Positions 46,881-60,400 of a stretch of 64,000 bases of DNA are shown here, one piece after another; position 1 is the first letter of the stretch; every line of letters begins with the position of its first letter. The notes beneath the pieces were generated by a model. The model worked only from the letters and a program-made list of their open reading frames with translations. It was not told where the DNA came from and did not search any database. The position numbers and the translations under genes were made by a program. Location of the stretch: contig JAMWET010003112.1 in the NCBI GenBank assembly GCA_024036415.1, forward strand, positions 62,001-126,000. The letters run 5' to 3'. The DNA is from Prochilodus magdalenae (Eukaryota > Chordata > Actinopteri > Characiformes > Prochilodontidae).

Positions 46881-49556
46881 CTCAACGGTCAATGAAAAAG
46901 TTTCATTAATCCGCATGCCAGAAATACACTGAAGAGTCATTGTTTTGCCATCAGATGTACTCTAGTGAACTGCGTGTGAAGATTCAGGAGGACAAAAAAC
47001 AAAAGGCTTATCGGCTTATCAGAGTAATCTTGTGACGTGTGCATTTCCTTTTAAAGCTGGTAATACAAGTACAAAGGTTAAGGTTAATGCATGTCACAGA
47101 AAGCTTAAAAAATATTTTGACACTTTTGAAGGTCAATCAGTCTTTTTGGTGAAAAAGTCAAGAGTCAAATGTATGTAGGTCGGTATACAGTGCTGGGCAT
47201 AAATAAGCTGTAAAACTGCTGTAAAAAAGTATTAGAATGAAATCTAATTAAATTAATCCCAATGTGTTTATTAAACCACTTCTTTTTTCAAATCTCTTCT
47301 TGAGGAACTCCAGTATTTATAATTACCTTCCAGTACCAAGTTTATCTAAGCACTCCTCCATTACTTTGTATCAGGTGCTTCTGATCAATTTTAAAAACCC
47401 ACGCGAAAACTGAAGTGCAGAGAGACGTTAGGAATCAAACCTGTGTTCTTCTAATTGTATCTCTCTCACCTACATATTAATTACGTTACTGAAACAACAT
47501 AGTTTGAGATTCAATTACTATGTATTTGTCAGTGTTTTCTGTTTTTTCGCTTGCAAAAAGTTTTATAGTGTTCTCACGGCTTCTTGAGACTTTTGGTCAG
47601 AGATTAGTTGTATGTATTTTCCTTGCTAAACACATTTAAACTTTAAATACAACTCCACAAATCTCTTTTTACTGACTGCAAGAAAAATTCTATGAAAAAA
47701 AAACCCTTATAATTCTTACTTTAGTATAACTAACTTAAAGTATAACTTTATCACTCAATCCAATGGTTACATTTGAATATTGGGTTTAAATAGATTATTA
47801 GTATTGTGTTTTATTTATCAGATATTTAATAAAAACACTAGAATTCAAAATAGTCTTATTTTGGTTTTAGGTTTTTAGAACAGTTTGATTTAACAGAATC
47901 ATCATTCGATTCATCTATTACATAAATATACAGTAGTTGATAAGAAGTCATAATGTCATAATTATTGCAATTCTGTATCTGTCAACATGCCCAGTGCAGT
48001 AATTAAACAGTGATACAGTTTCTGTTGTTTTGAACATGGGTTCTAAATGATTTTGGCCATACATCTGGAATTATGTGGGAATTTCATCCAGTTTTACCTC
48101 GTCTACATATTTAAATAATGCAGATGTAAAACATGTAAGTTTTTCAGAGTGGTTTATGGTGAAAGACTGTTCTAGAAAAACTTGAGAATGTGAGAATTGT
48201 TCACATTGGTAGGGATGGGGACCAGATGTCCTTCACTAAAACCTCCCTTATAGAAAGTTATGCCATGAAATGATTATGAATGCGCTGCCTGAGCTCTCAG
48301 ACAATGCCTTACCATAGTCTTTGGCCTAAAACATATTTTAAATACGTTCATTTATTTGCAGTGTGCTGTCGTTCAGACAGAGTGTCACTGTCCAAATATG
48401 CACAGACCACATGATAACACTCTAGTATGCTGGTGAAATCATGCGGTGTGTTCATCTGTGGAAGCATGTGTGTGTGGAGGCGGGCAGGTGTCTGCATCAC
48501 ATGCAAACCAACAAACAACGTAATCGAGCAGATCAAAATCAAATGAAGCATGGAAGGTCATAAGCACCTGAGACCCACCCTGAGGAGGCACGACTAGCAC
48601 TGCGGGCAAGAGGAGGAAAAAGGAACCTTCGAGGCGGAGTCCATGGTGGTGGACATACTAGTTACGCATGCTTTGCAGCAACCATGAACATAACTTGAAG
48701 TGCAGACATGTTTCTTTTATCTAATCTGATGACACAAAGGAGTCTGAGCCCCGGGTAACAGAAAAGAAAACAAACAAAAGTGAAACAAAAGTGGAAAAAT
48801 GAAAAACATGCTTTTAACTACATAGTTAGCCGGGTCTTCTGCAGTTCTCATGTTGGTTGACGCTGATGTTTTTCCATTATCTGTTGTGCTTGTTAAGGCC
48901 ATACTTTTTTTTTTAACCTAAATTCAACTTACGCTAATGTTCACAATTAAACAAAAACCTGAGATTGCAATACAAATGCAGAGACATATCTTGGATTAAA
49001 GAAAACCAAACGAGGACATGTATGTAAATGAAACTGCAGAAATCTACCCGCAAATTGACATTCACTTATAAAAATGTGATAAAATATAAAACCCTAAAAT
49101 GGTTTTACTACATGTCATTTTAGAGGTCCCTTAGTTCAAGTTTAAATTATGATAATAAAAACATTTCTATTGCATTAAAATTAGATTTTGTAACATGGTA
49201 ATTTATTAAATTATTATGAGTAAAAATAAGAAAAGTCAACTGAATGGACACTGGGGGTTCTGCAGGTCTGAATTCTGTAATAAAGCAGGAAATTATGTTT
49301 TGTGTTTTAATGAGAACATGTAGACACAGCATCATCTATATTCACTTTTCAGTTTCTGCTGCTGATTGTGAGAGCTGAATTGTGCTAGCTTTTAGAGTTG
49401 CTTACAGGGTAGCTAGGCAACAAAGCTGACAGTAGTCAAGAAATTTCTTGCCAAAAAAAGAAAAAAATTAAACAACAACCTGTTTACTTCAGACAGCTAC
49501 TTTTAGTAGAGTTAATTAGCTATAGTGATATATACATACATATATATATATGTATA
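46881..49556. other. Gene-free stretch with one MITE-like copy
   Basis: The MITE-like copy is at about 48120-48310 (CAGAGTGGTTTATGGTGAAA, GGACCAGATGTCC, AAACCTCCCTTATAGAAAGT). Nothing else was recognised. The similar gap at 44411-46429 also holds no feature I can name. Confidence 0.4.
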
Positions 49557-50954
49557 CAGTAGTGTTCAAAATAATAGTAGTCCAATATGACTAACCAGGT
49601 TAATCACTGTTTTTGGTATAAATGATATTACCCCATGACAAACAATTTACCAGTTGGTGCAGCAGATTATTAGAAAACCAACAGACTCAGCATTCATAAT
49701 GTTCATGCTCTTGAGTCTGTGCATTTGAATAATTAATTAAAAGGGGTTTGTTCAAAATAATAGCAGTGTGGAGTTCAATTAGTGAGGTCAATCATTGTGT
49801 GAAGAAACAGGTGTGAATCAGGTGGCCCTTATTTAAGGTTAAAGCCAGCACATGTTACATGCATTTCTCCTTTAAAGCCTGAGAAACCTGGGTCGTTCAA
49901 AACATTGCTCAGAAGAACAGCTTTGATTAAAAGTTTGATTAGAGAGGGTAAAACTTATAAAGAAGTGCAGACAATGATCGGCTGTTCAGCTAAAATGAGC
50001 TCCAATGCTTTAAAATGGAAAGCAGAACCAGAGAGACGTGGAAGAAAACGGAAGACTACCATTCAAAAGGATCGAAGAATATCCATTATCAAAGACAGTC
50101 TCAAGTTACCTGTGAGTACTGTCACAGTTAGATGACGCCTGTGTGAAGCTAATCTATTAGCAAGAAGTCCCCGCAAAGTCCCACTGTTAAAAAAAAAGAC
50201 ATCTACTGAAGCGGATACAATTTGCCAAAGAGCACATCAACTGGCCCAAACAGACATGGAGAAACATTTTGTGGACTGATGAAAGTAAAACTGTTCTTTT
50301 TGGGTCCAAGGGCCGCAGACAGTTCGTCAGACCACCCCCAAACTCTGAATTCAAGCCACAGTACACTCTGAAGACAGTGAACGTGGTGATGCAAGCATCA
50401 TATTATGGGCATGTTTTTCGTACTATGGTGCTGGGCCTGTTTACCGCATACCAGGGATCATGGACCAGTTTGCATATATATGAAAATACTTGAAGAGGTC
50501 ATGCTGCCTTATGCTGAAGAGGAAATGCCCTTAAAATGGGTGTTTCAACAAGACAACGACCCTAAACACACCAGTAAACAAGCAAAATCTTGGTTCCAGT
50601 CCAACAAAATTGAGGTTATGGAGTGGCCAGCCCAATCAGTTCAGAAGCAGTTCTAAAAAACTGTGGTAATATAACTAAATATTAGGTTAGTGATTTACAG
50701 GAATGCTAAATCCTAAAAAAAGAGTACATATTTAAAATTTTTAAGGACAAATGCAGACACAGCTATTTTTTTTAACATTCCAATGTTCATTTTTTTATAT
50801 TTTCTGTAAAGTAGTTAAAAATTATGGACATTTCGCTTAATGTTTGATTTAAAAAACAGTGTGGAATGTTCCCAATGCATGGAAATAAAAACTATTATAA
50901 AGGTTTTGTGCTTAACTGTTTTTAAACACACCGCTATTATTTTGAACACAACTG
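49557..50954 (+). mobile_element. Tc1/mariner element, about 1.4 kb, inactive, with IR/DR termini
   Basis: It is flanked by TA on both sides (49555-49556, 50955-50956). The outer ends are inverted repeats with core TGTTCAAAATAATAG and CTATTATTTTGAACA. A second direct copy of the left motif is at 49750-49770, and a worn right counterpart is near 50760. This is the IR/DR layout known from Sleeping Beauty-type elements. The transposase is broken. An N-terminal helix-turn-helix frame (49905-50132) ends in a stop. First Asp is in WTDES (about 50278) and second in QQDNDPKHTS (about 50550). The third acidic motif is lost where the frame ends after EWPAQS. Confidence 0.85.
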
Positions 50955-53019
50955 TATATCACTGCAACCTATAGCTAATTAACCATTCTACTAAAATTAG
51001 CTGTCTGAAGAGTATATATTTACAGGTATATATTTAACTAATAAGGTACTCATCTGAGCCTTAAGACCATAATTGCACATTGCAATGTCTCTTCCTGCAA
51101 CAAGCATGTCATCCCTGTCAGAGTAACTTGATAAGAGATGGAAAAACCTTCTTAATAATTTAGTATAGTTTTTGTATTTTTTCATCTCATCAAGCAATTT
51201 AAACATTTTTACTCAATGTTTTATTAACATTTTACTCAATGTTTAAATTTTATAATGTATAAAAGCTTGAACCAATTTTTTGTCAGTTATCTAAGTGAAT
51301 ATAACAACCTGTAGAGGATATCTACATCTATTTGCTGAGTTTAACACTGTAAAAGCATAAAATATTAAATGTCCCATAACTTTTGTAAAGGCCACTTTTT
51401 ATGGTGTTTTTTTCCACAGTATGTTAAATTCAGTGCAGGTGTGTGTTTCCTGTAAAGGATGCATTAAGTTATGTCTCTGGTTATCAACAAATACATGCAA
51501 TTTAATCACGGTTTTCCAATTTCTGAATGCAACTATACATGAGCTGCATATAATACCACAACCATGATATCTATAGTAATCTGATTCTGTATACAATCTA
51601 ACATCGTGCTTTTCCGCAGAATTGAATTTTTGGAATCTAAAAGAGCACCAACTGGACTTCCACTCCCTTATCTAAGTTTCAACATGATATCTATCTTCAC
51701 CTTCTACCTTACCTCCCTAGGTTGTCTCACCTCCTTCAGGCATGCAATGTCTCCTTCTCATGCTACAAGCATGGTGCCTCTGTCAGAACAAAACCTTGTA
51801 CCGCCAAAAGTGTAACTTTACAAGAGAGAGAAAACCCTTCTTAACTTTTATTCTCTCACCCCCTATCTAGTCCAAGCAATTTTTGACTATTTCTACTAGT
51901 CCATTCATCTAAAAAAATTCACAATGGAGTTTTCAAATTTATGTGTTAAAGTTTGAAATCATGTTCTGTTGATTTATTGAAAGAAAATATACAAAAAATA
52001 ACACATCTTCTGTAGGGGACTTGTAAAAACCCATCCTCTGCAAGGGAAATCTGACACTGTTGTGCTACTTTACATTAATATTGTATATAAAATTAACTCA
52101 CTCACTCATTTATCTTTTAAATCACCTCTGGTTCACGGGTTGCTTGAGCCTATCCCAGAACTCATTGGACAAAAGGCAGGAAATAACTTAGACAGTGAAT
52201 CACAGGGCTATGTTAAATTTAGCAAAGTTATTGATGTTTATATTGTTTTTTATATATATTTTTTGCTTAGAAACTCAACAAATACACCAAATTTGACCAG
52301 GGGAATGTATTTGTTGCCCGGCTAGAGAAATTATTTGCCTGCTCTTTAAAAACTACCTGGTATGAATATTTTTTTTAGCATTTCTAGTTTTTCCTAATAT
52401 TGTCAATGATCAAAACCGCAGTGCACTTCTACCAGACGTTTTGTAAGTGTGTGGGTGTTCTTAGTCAGCTCTCTTCCTTTATATTATCACCAAACAACAA
52501 CACTTCTTAATACATGCAGTACAAACATGGTTAAGTGAGCTGCTAAACCCGTTTGTAACTAGCGGGTAGTTACTACAGTTGTAATTTAAAGGTGAACAAG
52601 ATTAGCTTTTTTTCTCTAGCTAAGCAAATTTTTCAGCATAGATAGCTTATTTAAAGACCAACTCAGGTGCATGCTACCTTCACTTATAGGTCCAGCACTT
52701 TTACAGTGTAAACATTACTGCCCCAGCGTCAACAGAAGCACATATTCATCCTACACAAAATCCATCCCGGGTAGTAGTCAGGTATCTGCCTTGTGTAATG
52801 GTTACTTTTTCGTTGCTTGTCACAAATTTGGTATTTTCAATTAAAATACAAATTTGGTAGCGAGAGGATTCACGAAATATGGATACAGTGGAGCGTTTTC
52901 CTTAAATTTGCCTCTAAGCATGTATTCTTAGACTACCAGTGTCCCTGAGAGATGCCGTATCTCTAGTTTATATAACTGCACATTATAATATCTAATGCTG
53001 TAATTGTATTCCTTAAAAC

Positions 53020-53052
<33 letters not shown>

Positions 53053-55539
53053 TACAAAAAAATTAACTATGGCCTTGTTTACATACCCAGTTTATGAAAA
53101 GCAAAATTTTTGTTGTTTCTCACAAAATAATGTCCATGTACACTCAAAGATGACAGCCTTGTATCGCCTTTGAATTTGACCAGAGCTTTACATGCAAAAA
53201 AACACCTCTATGACTGAACCAATGGCAGCAGGGTTTTCTATGTCCCTGCATCCATTCACCTCTACAAATAATTGTATACTGAGTTTGGGAAGATAATCTT
53301 ACTTACAATGGGATGATAACAAAAAGAAACACTTTGTATTTAATTTTGTATCTGCAAAAAAAATTGCAAAGCAGTTTTGCCCTTTTGCTCAATCAGTTTG
53401 GCCCTTTCTTGTTCAGCAAGTTCCACTATATGTCTGATGCGCATCTCTAAACAAAGGCATCTGTAAACAAAATAACACGTGTATATAATATAGACAGTCT
53501 TCACATTATATATTCAAAGAAATATACGATATTTGCACTTTGTGCCATCCTAATCATTAGCACCTGTGGACTGCACAGTAAAATTTCTCTATAAACTTGA
53601 GTAAATTTGTTCCTTGTTATTTGTTAGATTTGTTATTCAGATCTGGATCAAGAGACTGAGGGTTTTTAAGCTATAATATTCTTCCCTGTTAGAATTCTAA
53701 GTTTGTATTAATATCTGTAATATGTTTTGGGCTTATTTTCAGTCAGATTGCATAGAGTGCATGTTTGTATTCTGGTTGTGACGATGTACAGGAATGTGTT
53801 TGCAGAAACAGGTTTGTTTGCATTGTGCAAATGATGACTGTGTATGATAGAAATTTTTAGGAGTGCTTTCACACATTTTACCATAAAACAAGCATAAGCA
53901 TGTTTTTTTTGGATCAGTCCCTGTCACAACCCATGTCTAAACAATGAAAGCGTTCCTGGTGTGTTGGCTTTGTTTTGTGTTTGAAAAGGTGAGCAAAGTA
54001 GGTTAATGTCAACCAGTGAAGAAAGATGGGCGAGGTGGGGGGTGACAAAGGCAGAAACATCATTAAGATAACCCCTAACATGCAGTTGCGTTTTTCCACA
54101 GGATACTAAATTCCTTTTTTACATCGTGCTTTGTCTGGTGCAGACAACCAGCACTGACGCAGCTATGAAATGCAACATTCTATTCCTGGCGCTGAGTAGT
54201 GAATTGTGACGTATGCGCTATTATACAACCTACAATTCAGACATCTATATCTATTATATCTATATATCCAAATCTAACAGTAATCTGATTGAAATTAACT
54301 CTAAATAGACTTTGAAGTGTCTTTAGAACATTAGACTGATATTCTTTTTTCTCTTTTAGTGAGCCTATACCTTAATTATGTTTACTTTATTCAGTTATTC
54401 AGTATTCCATTTAGTCACTAACAATCAAATGTTTTGGCAGTGACCATTTCTGCAAATCATGAGCAGAACTGAAAAATTCTAGACAGTACATGACTAGCAG
54501 ACATAGCTTTGAACAGCTGTACACACATATAACCATGTTATTTTTTTAATTAAAACTCTTTGTTTTTTTATAAACTCAGGATAATTCTAAACATTCTTTC
54601 AGCTTCTCTTTACAAAAAATCTAAACATTTTGAAAATAGAATAAAAGTAAATATAAATATAAAGTAAACATGTAAATATAAGCATTTATATAAGGGGATT
54701 TTTTTGGATAGAAACCTCCTAAAAGAACAGTACCATATAAAAGATGAGTTCAAGTATATTTCACATATTACTATCTTTATTAATACCAAGGCTTTAAATG
54801 CTTACCATAACATAATATTTCTGAATGCTTTTTAATGTTTGAATTAGTGAGGCAGTTTGAACTAATTCAGTAGAACAGTGGGTGTACAATGCTTCTGGAA
54901 CAGCTCTGTCATTATTTAAATTTTAAAAATTATTTTATTTATTAATGTAGTGTTCTAATAGGGCTTTACCACACTCTAGTATTACAAAATATTGGCTACA
55001 TTTATATTTTCAAATCAATCCCTTTGGTCTAACTGCACAGTTACAAATGAAAAACATTTGCTTAATCCCAATTTTACTTAAAAAACAAATATTGGGACAC
55101 TTGTCTAAATATGCACACGTCATGTTCAAACCAGAAATGCTACTCCTGTAACTGCTTTAAATGACTTTTTATGTAGTATATTAATCTATACAAAAATATA
55201 TAACAAAATATACATGGGAATCAATCAAAACGACATTGAAATTTCCAAAATAAAGACGATTACTGAATTACACAACACCACCAAACACAGTGCTGTATCT
55301 TGGCTCGTGAGGTTCCGTGTGATGCATTCTGACGGGTCACTGTACCAACTGTTTCTGGCTGATGGTAAGGTTAGTGTTGACAAGAAGTGGGCCACTGCAG
55401 TGTTAATAAAACACTAAAAACTTATTTGTTCACCATGTGAATGTAAACAGAGACAACGATTCATCTGCTGCAGCAGTTTGTGTTGGTCATCTTCTAGTCC
55501 CTCATAAGCAGTCACTTTCTGACCAAAAGGAGCTGCTTG
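50955..55539. other. Gene-free AT-rich stretch
   Basis: It contains the opening part of an ancient dispersed repeat at 52085-52210 (GGTTCACGGGTTGCTTGAGC, CTATCCCAGAACTCATTGGA) and an (ATT)n microsatellite at 53021-53051. No exon or RNA gene was recognised. Confidence 0.45.
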
Positions 55540-55960
55540 CTGGATATTTAAATTTGTTGGACTTTTCTTAGTCCAGTAGTGACACAAGACTCTAGCACCA
55601 CCCAAATTATACCTGCTCAGTGGGGGTCCTGTGGGTCTCCCGACCATTGATGAATGTGGTAAAGAAGCACTTAAAATAATATAGACAAACAGCTGGACAA
55701 TAAGCATAGACATGTGTACCTAAAAAAGTGTCCAGTGAGGGTATACTCACTGGACACATAATATTTACTATATTATGTGGAGATTCGTTAAACTTTTAAA
55801 TGTTCTCCATAGCTGTACATCTTGTTTCTAAAAGATTTTGTAAAGCTGTGGTTCTTAATCCGGTTCTCAAGAATCACCAGACGGTCCTTATTTGTGCTTA
55901 ATTTCTGTTAGGCTGGAACAATTAGGTCATCTGGGGGCCTCTGAGTTAAAGAACTTAGGG
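55540..55960. repeat. Two dispersed repeat fragments
   Basis: 55540-55790 belongs to the CTCAGTGGGGGTCCTGTGGG family and carries its terminal GTGTCCAGTGAGGGTATACT. 55840-55960 (GGTTCTTAATCCGGTTCTCA, AAGAATCACCAGACGG, GGAACAATTAGGTCATCTGG) resembles a common fish MITE. Confidence 0.45.
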
Positions 55961-56000
55961 TGACCATATATCCTTTTTTTTACTGCCCATGTCTGGTTAC

Positions 56001-56101
56001 CACCATGGAACCAACTGCAGCTGCACCTGTTTAATCAACTACTGAACTTACAACAGAAACAACAACTAAACTTACAACAATTATCATTATGGAAATAACT
56101 A
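56001..56101 (+). repeat. Orphan copy of the mucin repeat unit, outside the gene
   Basis: A single unit aligned to the array that starts at 57620: ATGGAACCAACTGCAGCTG, then TCAACTACTGAACTTACAAC, then CAGAAACAACAACT, and ATTATGGAAATAACTA. It matches the longer (AATV) variant of the unit best. A Glu codon has become TAA, so the Thr frame is closed. The following 300 bp hold a Cys-containing open stretch (about 56263-56448) of unknown nature. Confidence 0.75.
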
Positions 56102-56686
56102 ATATGTCACCAAACAACAACTTCCACTTTTGAACCAAAACTCAGATTCAACACCAGATCCATTAAACAAATGCTTGGTTGCGTCATTCACTGAAAAGGC
56201 CAAAGGACCACTGTTTAAAGCCAATTTTCAACCAAAACTCAAACCCCTAGTTAAAACCAGTCTTGGCTAATGAACATAAACCTACTACAAGATCTATTAG
56301 TTGTAGGACTATACATTTAGATTTAAGAGAAATGCATTATAGCTCTTATTGTGCTTTAAAACATATATTCTCAGTCAAACACTATTGTGCAACTACAACT
56401 GGCTGCAAAGCTGTATTTTTAGACATTGGGTCTTTCAGGGGTGTAGAGTAGAATGCATCAACAATTCATGTGCCAACAATGCCTTTCAACAATGCCAAAA
56501 ATGTGGCTTGACACGCCAGTGAATCACTGACGAATATCACTGATCAGTATTGAGAAATACTCAAAGAGACCATGCTCAGGTACGTCACTTTCATCAGGAC
56601 TTATAAGTAACCCCACACCGACACAAGCATTGCTTTATTGACTGACATGCATCATGGGAGTAAAAGGCTGACCTGCTTCTAAGGAC

Positions 56687-56778
56687 TTTATATATTGACA
56701 GACCGTATACCGCACCATTGGATCACTATTCAGCAAGCTTACAAATACTGATCTAAACCTATTTCACAAAGGAATTTG
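56687..56778 (+). promoter_or_regulatory. Possible TATA box and non-coding first exon of the mucin-like gene
   Basis: TTTATATATT at 56687-56696 is followed about 80 bp later by a consensus splice donor (TTTG then GTGAGT at 56779). If real, transcription would start near 56720 and the leader exon would splice to an acceptor just upstream of the ATG at 57452, for example after CTCCTTAAG or CAATCAAG. This is inference from motif spacing only. Confidence 0.25.
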
Positions 56779-57314
56779 GTGAGTTTGATAACTGAATTTA
56801 ATATTTTTGTTAGAAATAAGTAATTAGCAATTTGTTCTGTTTCAAAATTTTGATTAAATTCTGGATGAATTAGATATTTTATTTCTTCCAATTGGAAAAA
56901 AATGTCATCTGATCATATATAGAATTTTACCAAATTAAAATTTCAACGAACTATCTTTATTAAATCTTTAATTCATTGTATATTTTACAAATAAAGATAA
57001 TACAATAAATAAAAAACAAAAGTTCATAAAAGGAAAGTTACAAAAACCAAGCAAGGTTATGAAGAACAGTTTTTTTTGTCTCATTTAATCTTAATTTCTT
57101 TTTCTCTCTCATTGCTTCCACTGGTTTTATTTACAAAGTGCAATACCTTGTTAAAATTCCTTATTTAACCTACTGAAGATGTCATCTTCAGTTAGTGAGG
57201 AATTTCAATTATTTTAAAATAGATGCAAAGAATACAAAAGAAGACTTTGTTGCCTTGTGTAATTTAAGGTCAAATCAGTTTGCTGTGACACAAAATAAGA
57301 TCAAGAAGGTGTTA

Positions 57315-57378
57315 TTATATTATATTATATTATATTATATTATATTATATTATATTATATTATATTATATTATATTAT
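57315..57378. repeat. (TTATA)n pentanucleotide microsatellite
   Basis: About 13 perfect ATATT units, ending 74 bp upstream of the mucin-like start codon. Length changes here could alter the leader or promoter. Confidence 0.95.
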
Positions 57379-57451
57379 GTTACAACAACTATGTTCTTAC
57401 TAATTGCATACAAATACAAAAAATATCTCCTTAAGGTTTGAAACAATCAAG

Positions 57452-60400
57452 ATGAATGGAAAAGCTTTGACTGTAGTGTGGACGTTAGTGGGTAAGTGTT
57501 AAAACAAATGTCATATTCAACATCATTTTATTTATCTACATTTTTTTCTAATGAACTGGAAAAATATATCTGAAACATATTAATGTTTCTTTCAAATGTA
57601 CTTTCTTAAACAGTCATAAGCCAATATCCTTCCTTGCAAACGAACACAACTGTTGAGCCAACTACACAATTTACAACTGAAACAACAATTGAACCTACAA
57701 CAGATACAACTATGGAAACAACAACTGCTGTTGAATCAACTACAGAACATACAACACAAACAACAATTGAAGCTACAACAGATACCACTATGGAAACAAC
57801 AACTGCTGTTGAGTCAACTACAGACATTACAACAGAAACAACGATTGCACCTACAACAGATACCACTATGGAAACAACTACTGCTGGAACCGTTGAATCA
57901 ACTACAGAAATTACAACAGAGGCAACAACTGAACATACAACAGTTACCACTATGGAAACAACTACTGCTGGAACTGTTGAATCAACTACAGAAATTACAA
58001 CAGAAACAACAAACGCTCCTACAACAGATACCACCATGGAAACAACAACAGCTGTTGAATCAACTACAGAAATTACAACAGAAACAACAATTGCACCTAC
58101 AACAGATACCACTATGGAAACAACAACTGCCGTTGAATCAACTACAGAAATTACAACAGAAACAACAATTGCACCTACAACAGGTACCACTATGGAAACA
58201 ACAACAGCTGTTGAATCAACTACAGAAATTACAACAGAAACAACAATTGCACCTACAACAGATACCACTATGGAAACAACAACTGCTGTTGAATCAACTA
58301 CAGAAATTACAACAGAAACAACAATTGCACCTACAACAGATACCACTATGGAAACAACAACTGCAGAACATACAACAGAAACAACTGAAGCTACAACAGA
58401 TACCACTATGGAAACAACAACTGCTGTTGAATCAACTACAGAAATTACAACAGAAACAACAATTGCACCTACAACAGATACCACTATGGAAACAACAACT
58501 GCTGTTGAGTCAACTACAGAAATTACAACAGAAACAACAATTGCACCTACAACAGATACCACTATGGAAACAACAACCGCTGTTGAATCAACTACAGCAA
58601 TTACAACAGAAACAACAATGGCATCTACAACAGATACCACTATGGAAACAACAACTGCTGTTGAGTCAACTACAGACATTACAACAGAAACAACGATTGC
58701 ACCTACAACAGATACCACTATGGAAACAACTACTGCTGGAACCGTTGAATCAACTACAGAAATTACAACAGAAACAACAATTGCACCTACAACAGATACC
58801 ACTATGGAAACAACAACTGCTGTTGAATCAACTACAGAAATTACAACAGAAACAACAATTGCACCTACAACAGGTACCACTATGGAAACAACAACAGCTG
58901 TTGAATCAACTACAGAAATTACAACAGAAACAACAATTGCACCTACAACAGATACCACTATGGAAACAACAACTGCTGTTGAATCAACTACAGAAATTAC
59001 AACAGAAACAACAATTGCACCTACAACAGATACCACTATGGAAACAACAACTGCTGTTGAATCAACTACAGAAATTACAACAGAAACAACAATTGCACCT
59101 ACAACAGATACCACTATGGAAACAACAACTGCTGTTGAATCAACTACAGAAATTACAACAGAAACAACAATTGCACCTACAACAGATACCACTATGGAAA
59201 CAACAACAGCTGTTGAATCAACTACAGAAATTACAACAGAAACAACAATTGCACCTACAACAGATACCACTATGGAAACAACAACAGCTGTTGAATCAAC
59301 TACAGAAATTACAACAGAAACAACAATTGCACCTACAACAGGTACCACTATGGAAACAACAACAGCTGTTGAATCAACTACAGAAATTACAACAGAAACA
59401 ACAATTGCACCTACAACAGATACCACTATGGAAACAACAACTGCTGTTGAATCAACTACAGAAATTACAACAGAAACAACAATTGCACCTACAACAGATA
59501 CCACTATGGAAACAACAACTGCTGTTGAGTCAACTACAGAAATTACAACAGAAACAACAATTGCACCTACAACAGATACCACTATGGAAACAACAACCGC
59601 TGTTGAATCAACTACAGCAATTACAACAGAAACAACAATGGCATCTACAACAGATACCACTATGGAAACAACAACCGCTGTTGAATCAACTACAGCAATT
59701 ACAACAGAAACAACAATTGCACCTACAACAGATACCACTATGGAAACAACAACCGCTGTTGAATCAACTACAGCAATTACAACAGAAACAACAATGGCAT
59801 CTACAACAGGTACCACTATGGAAACAACAACAGCTGTTGAATCAACTACAGAAATTACAACAGAAACAACAATTGCACCTACAACAGATACCACTATGGA
59901 AACAACTACTGCTGTTGAGTCAACTACAGAATTTACAACAGAAACAACAATTGCACCTACAACAGATACCACTATGGAAAAAACAACCGCTGTTGAATCA
60001 ACTACAGCATTTACAACAGAAACAACAATTGCACCTACAACAGATACCACTATGGAAACAACTACCGCTGTTGAGTCAACTACAGCAATTACAACAGAAA
60101 CAACAATTGCACCTACAACAGATACCACTATGGAAACAACTACCGCTGTTGAGTCAACTACAGCAATTACAACAGAAACAACAATTGCACCTACAACAGA
60201 TACCACTATGGAAACAACAACTGCTGTTGAGTCAACTACAGAATTTACTACAGAAACAACAATTGCACCTACAACAGATACCACTATGGAAACAACAACC
60301 TCTGTTGAATCAACTACAGCAATTACAACAGAAACAACAATTGCACCTACAACAGATACCACTATGGAAACAACTACCGCTGTTGAGTCAACTACAGAAT

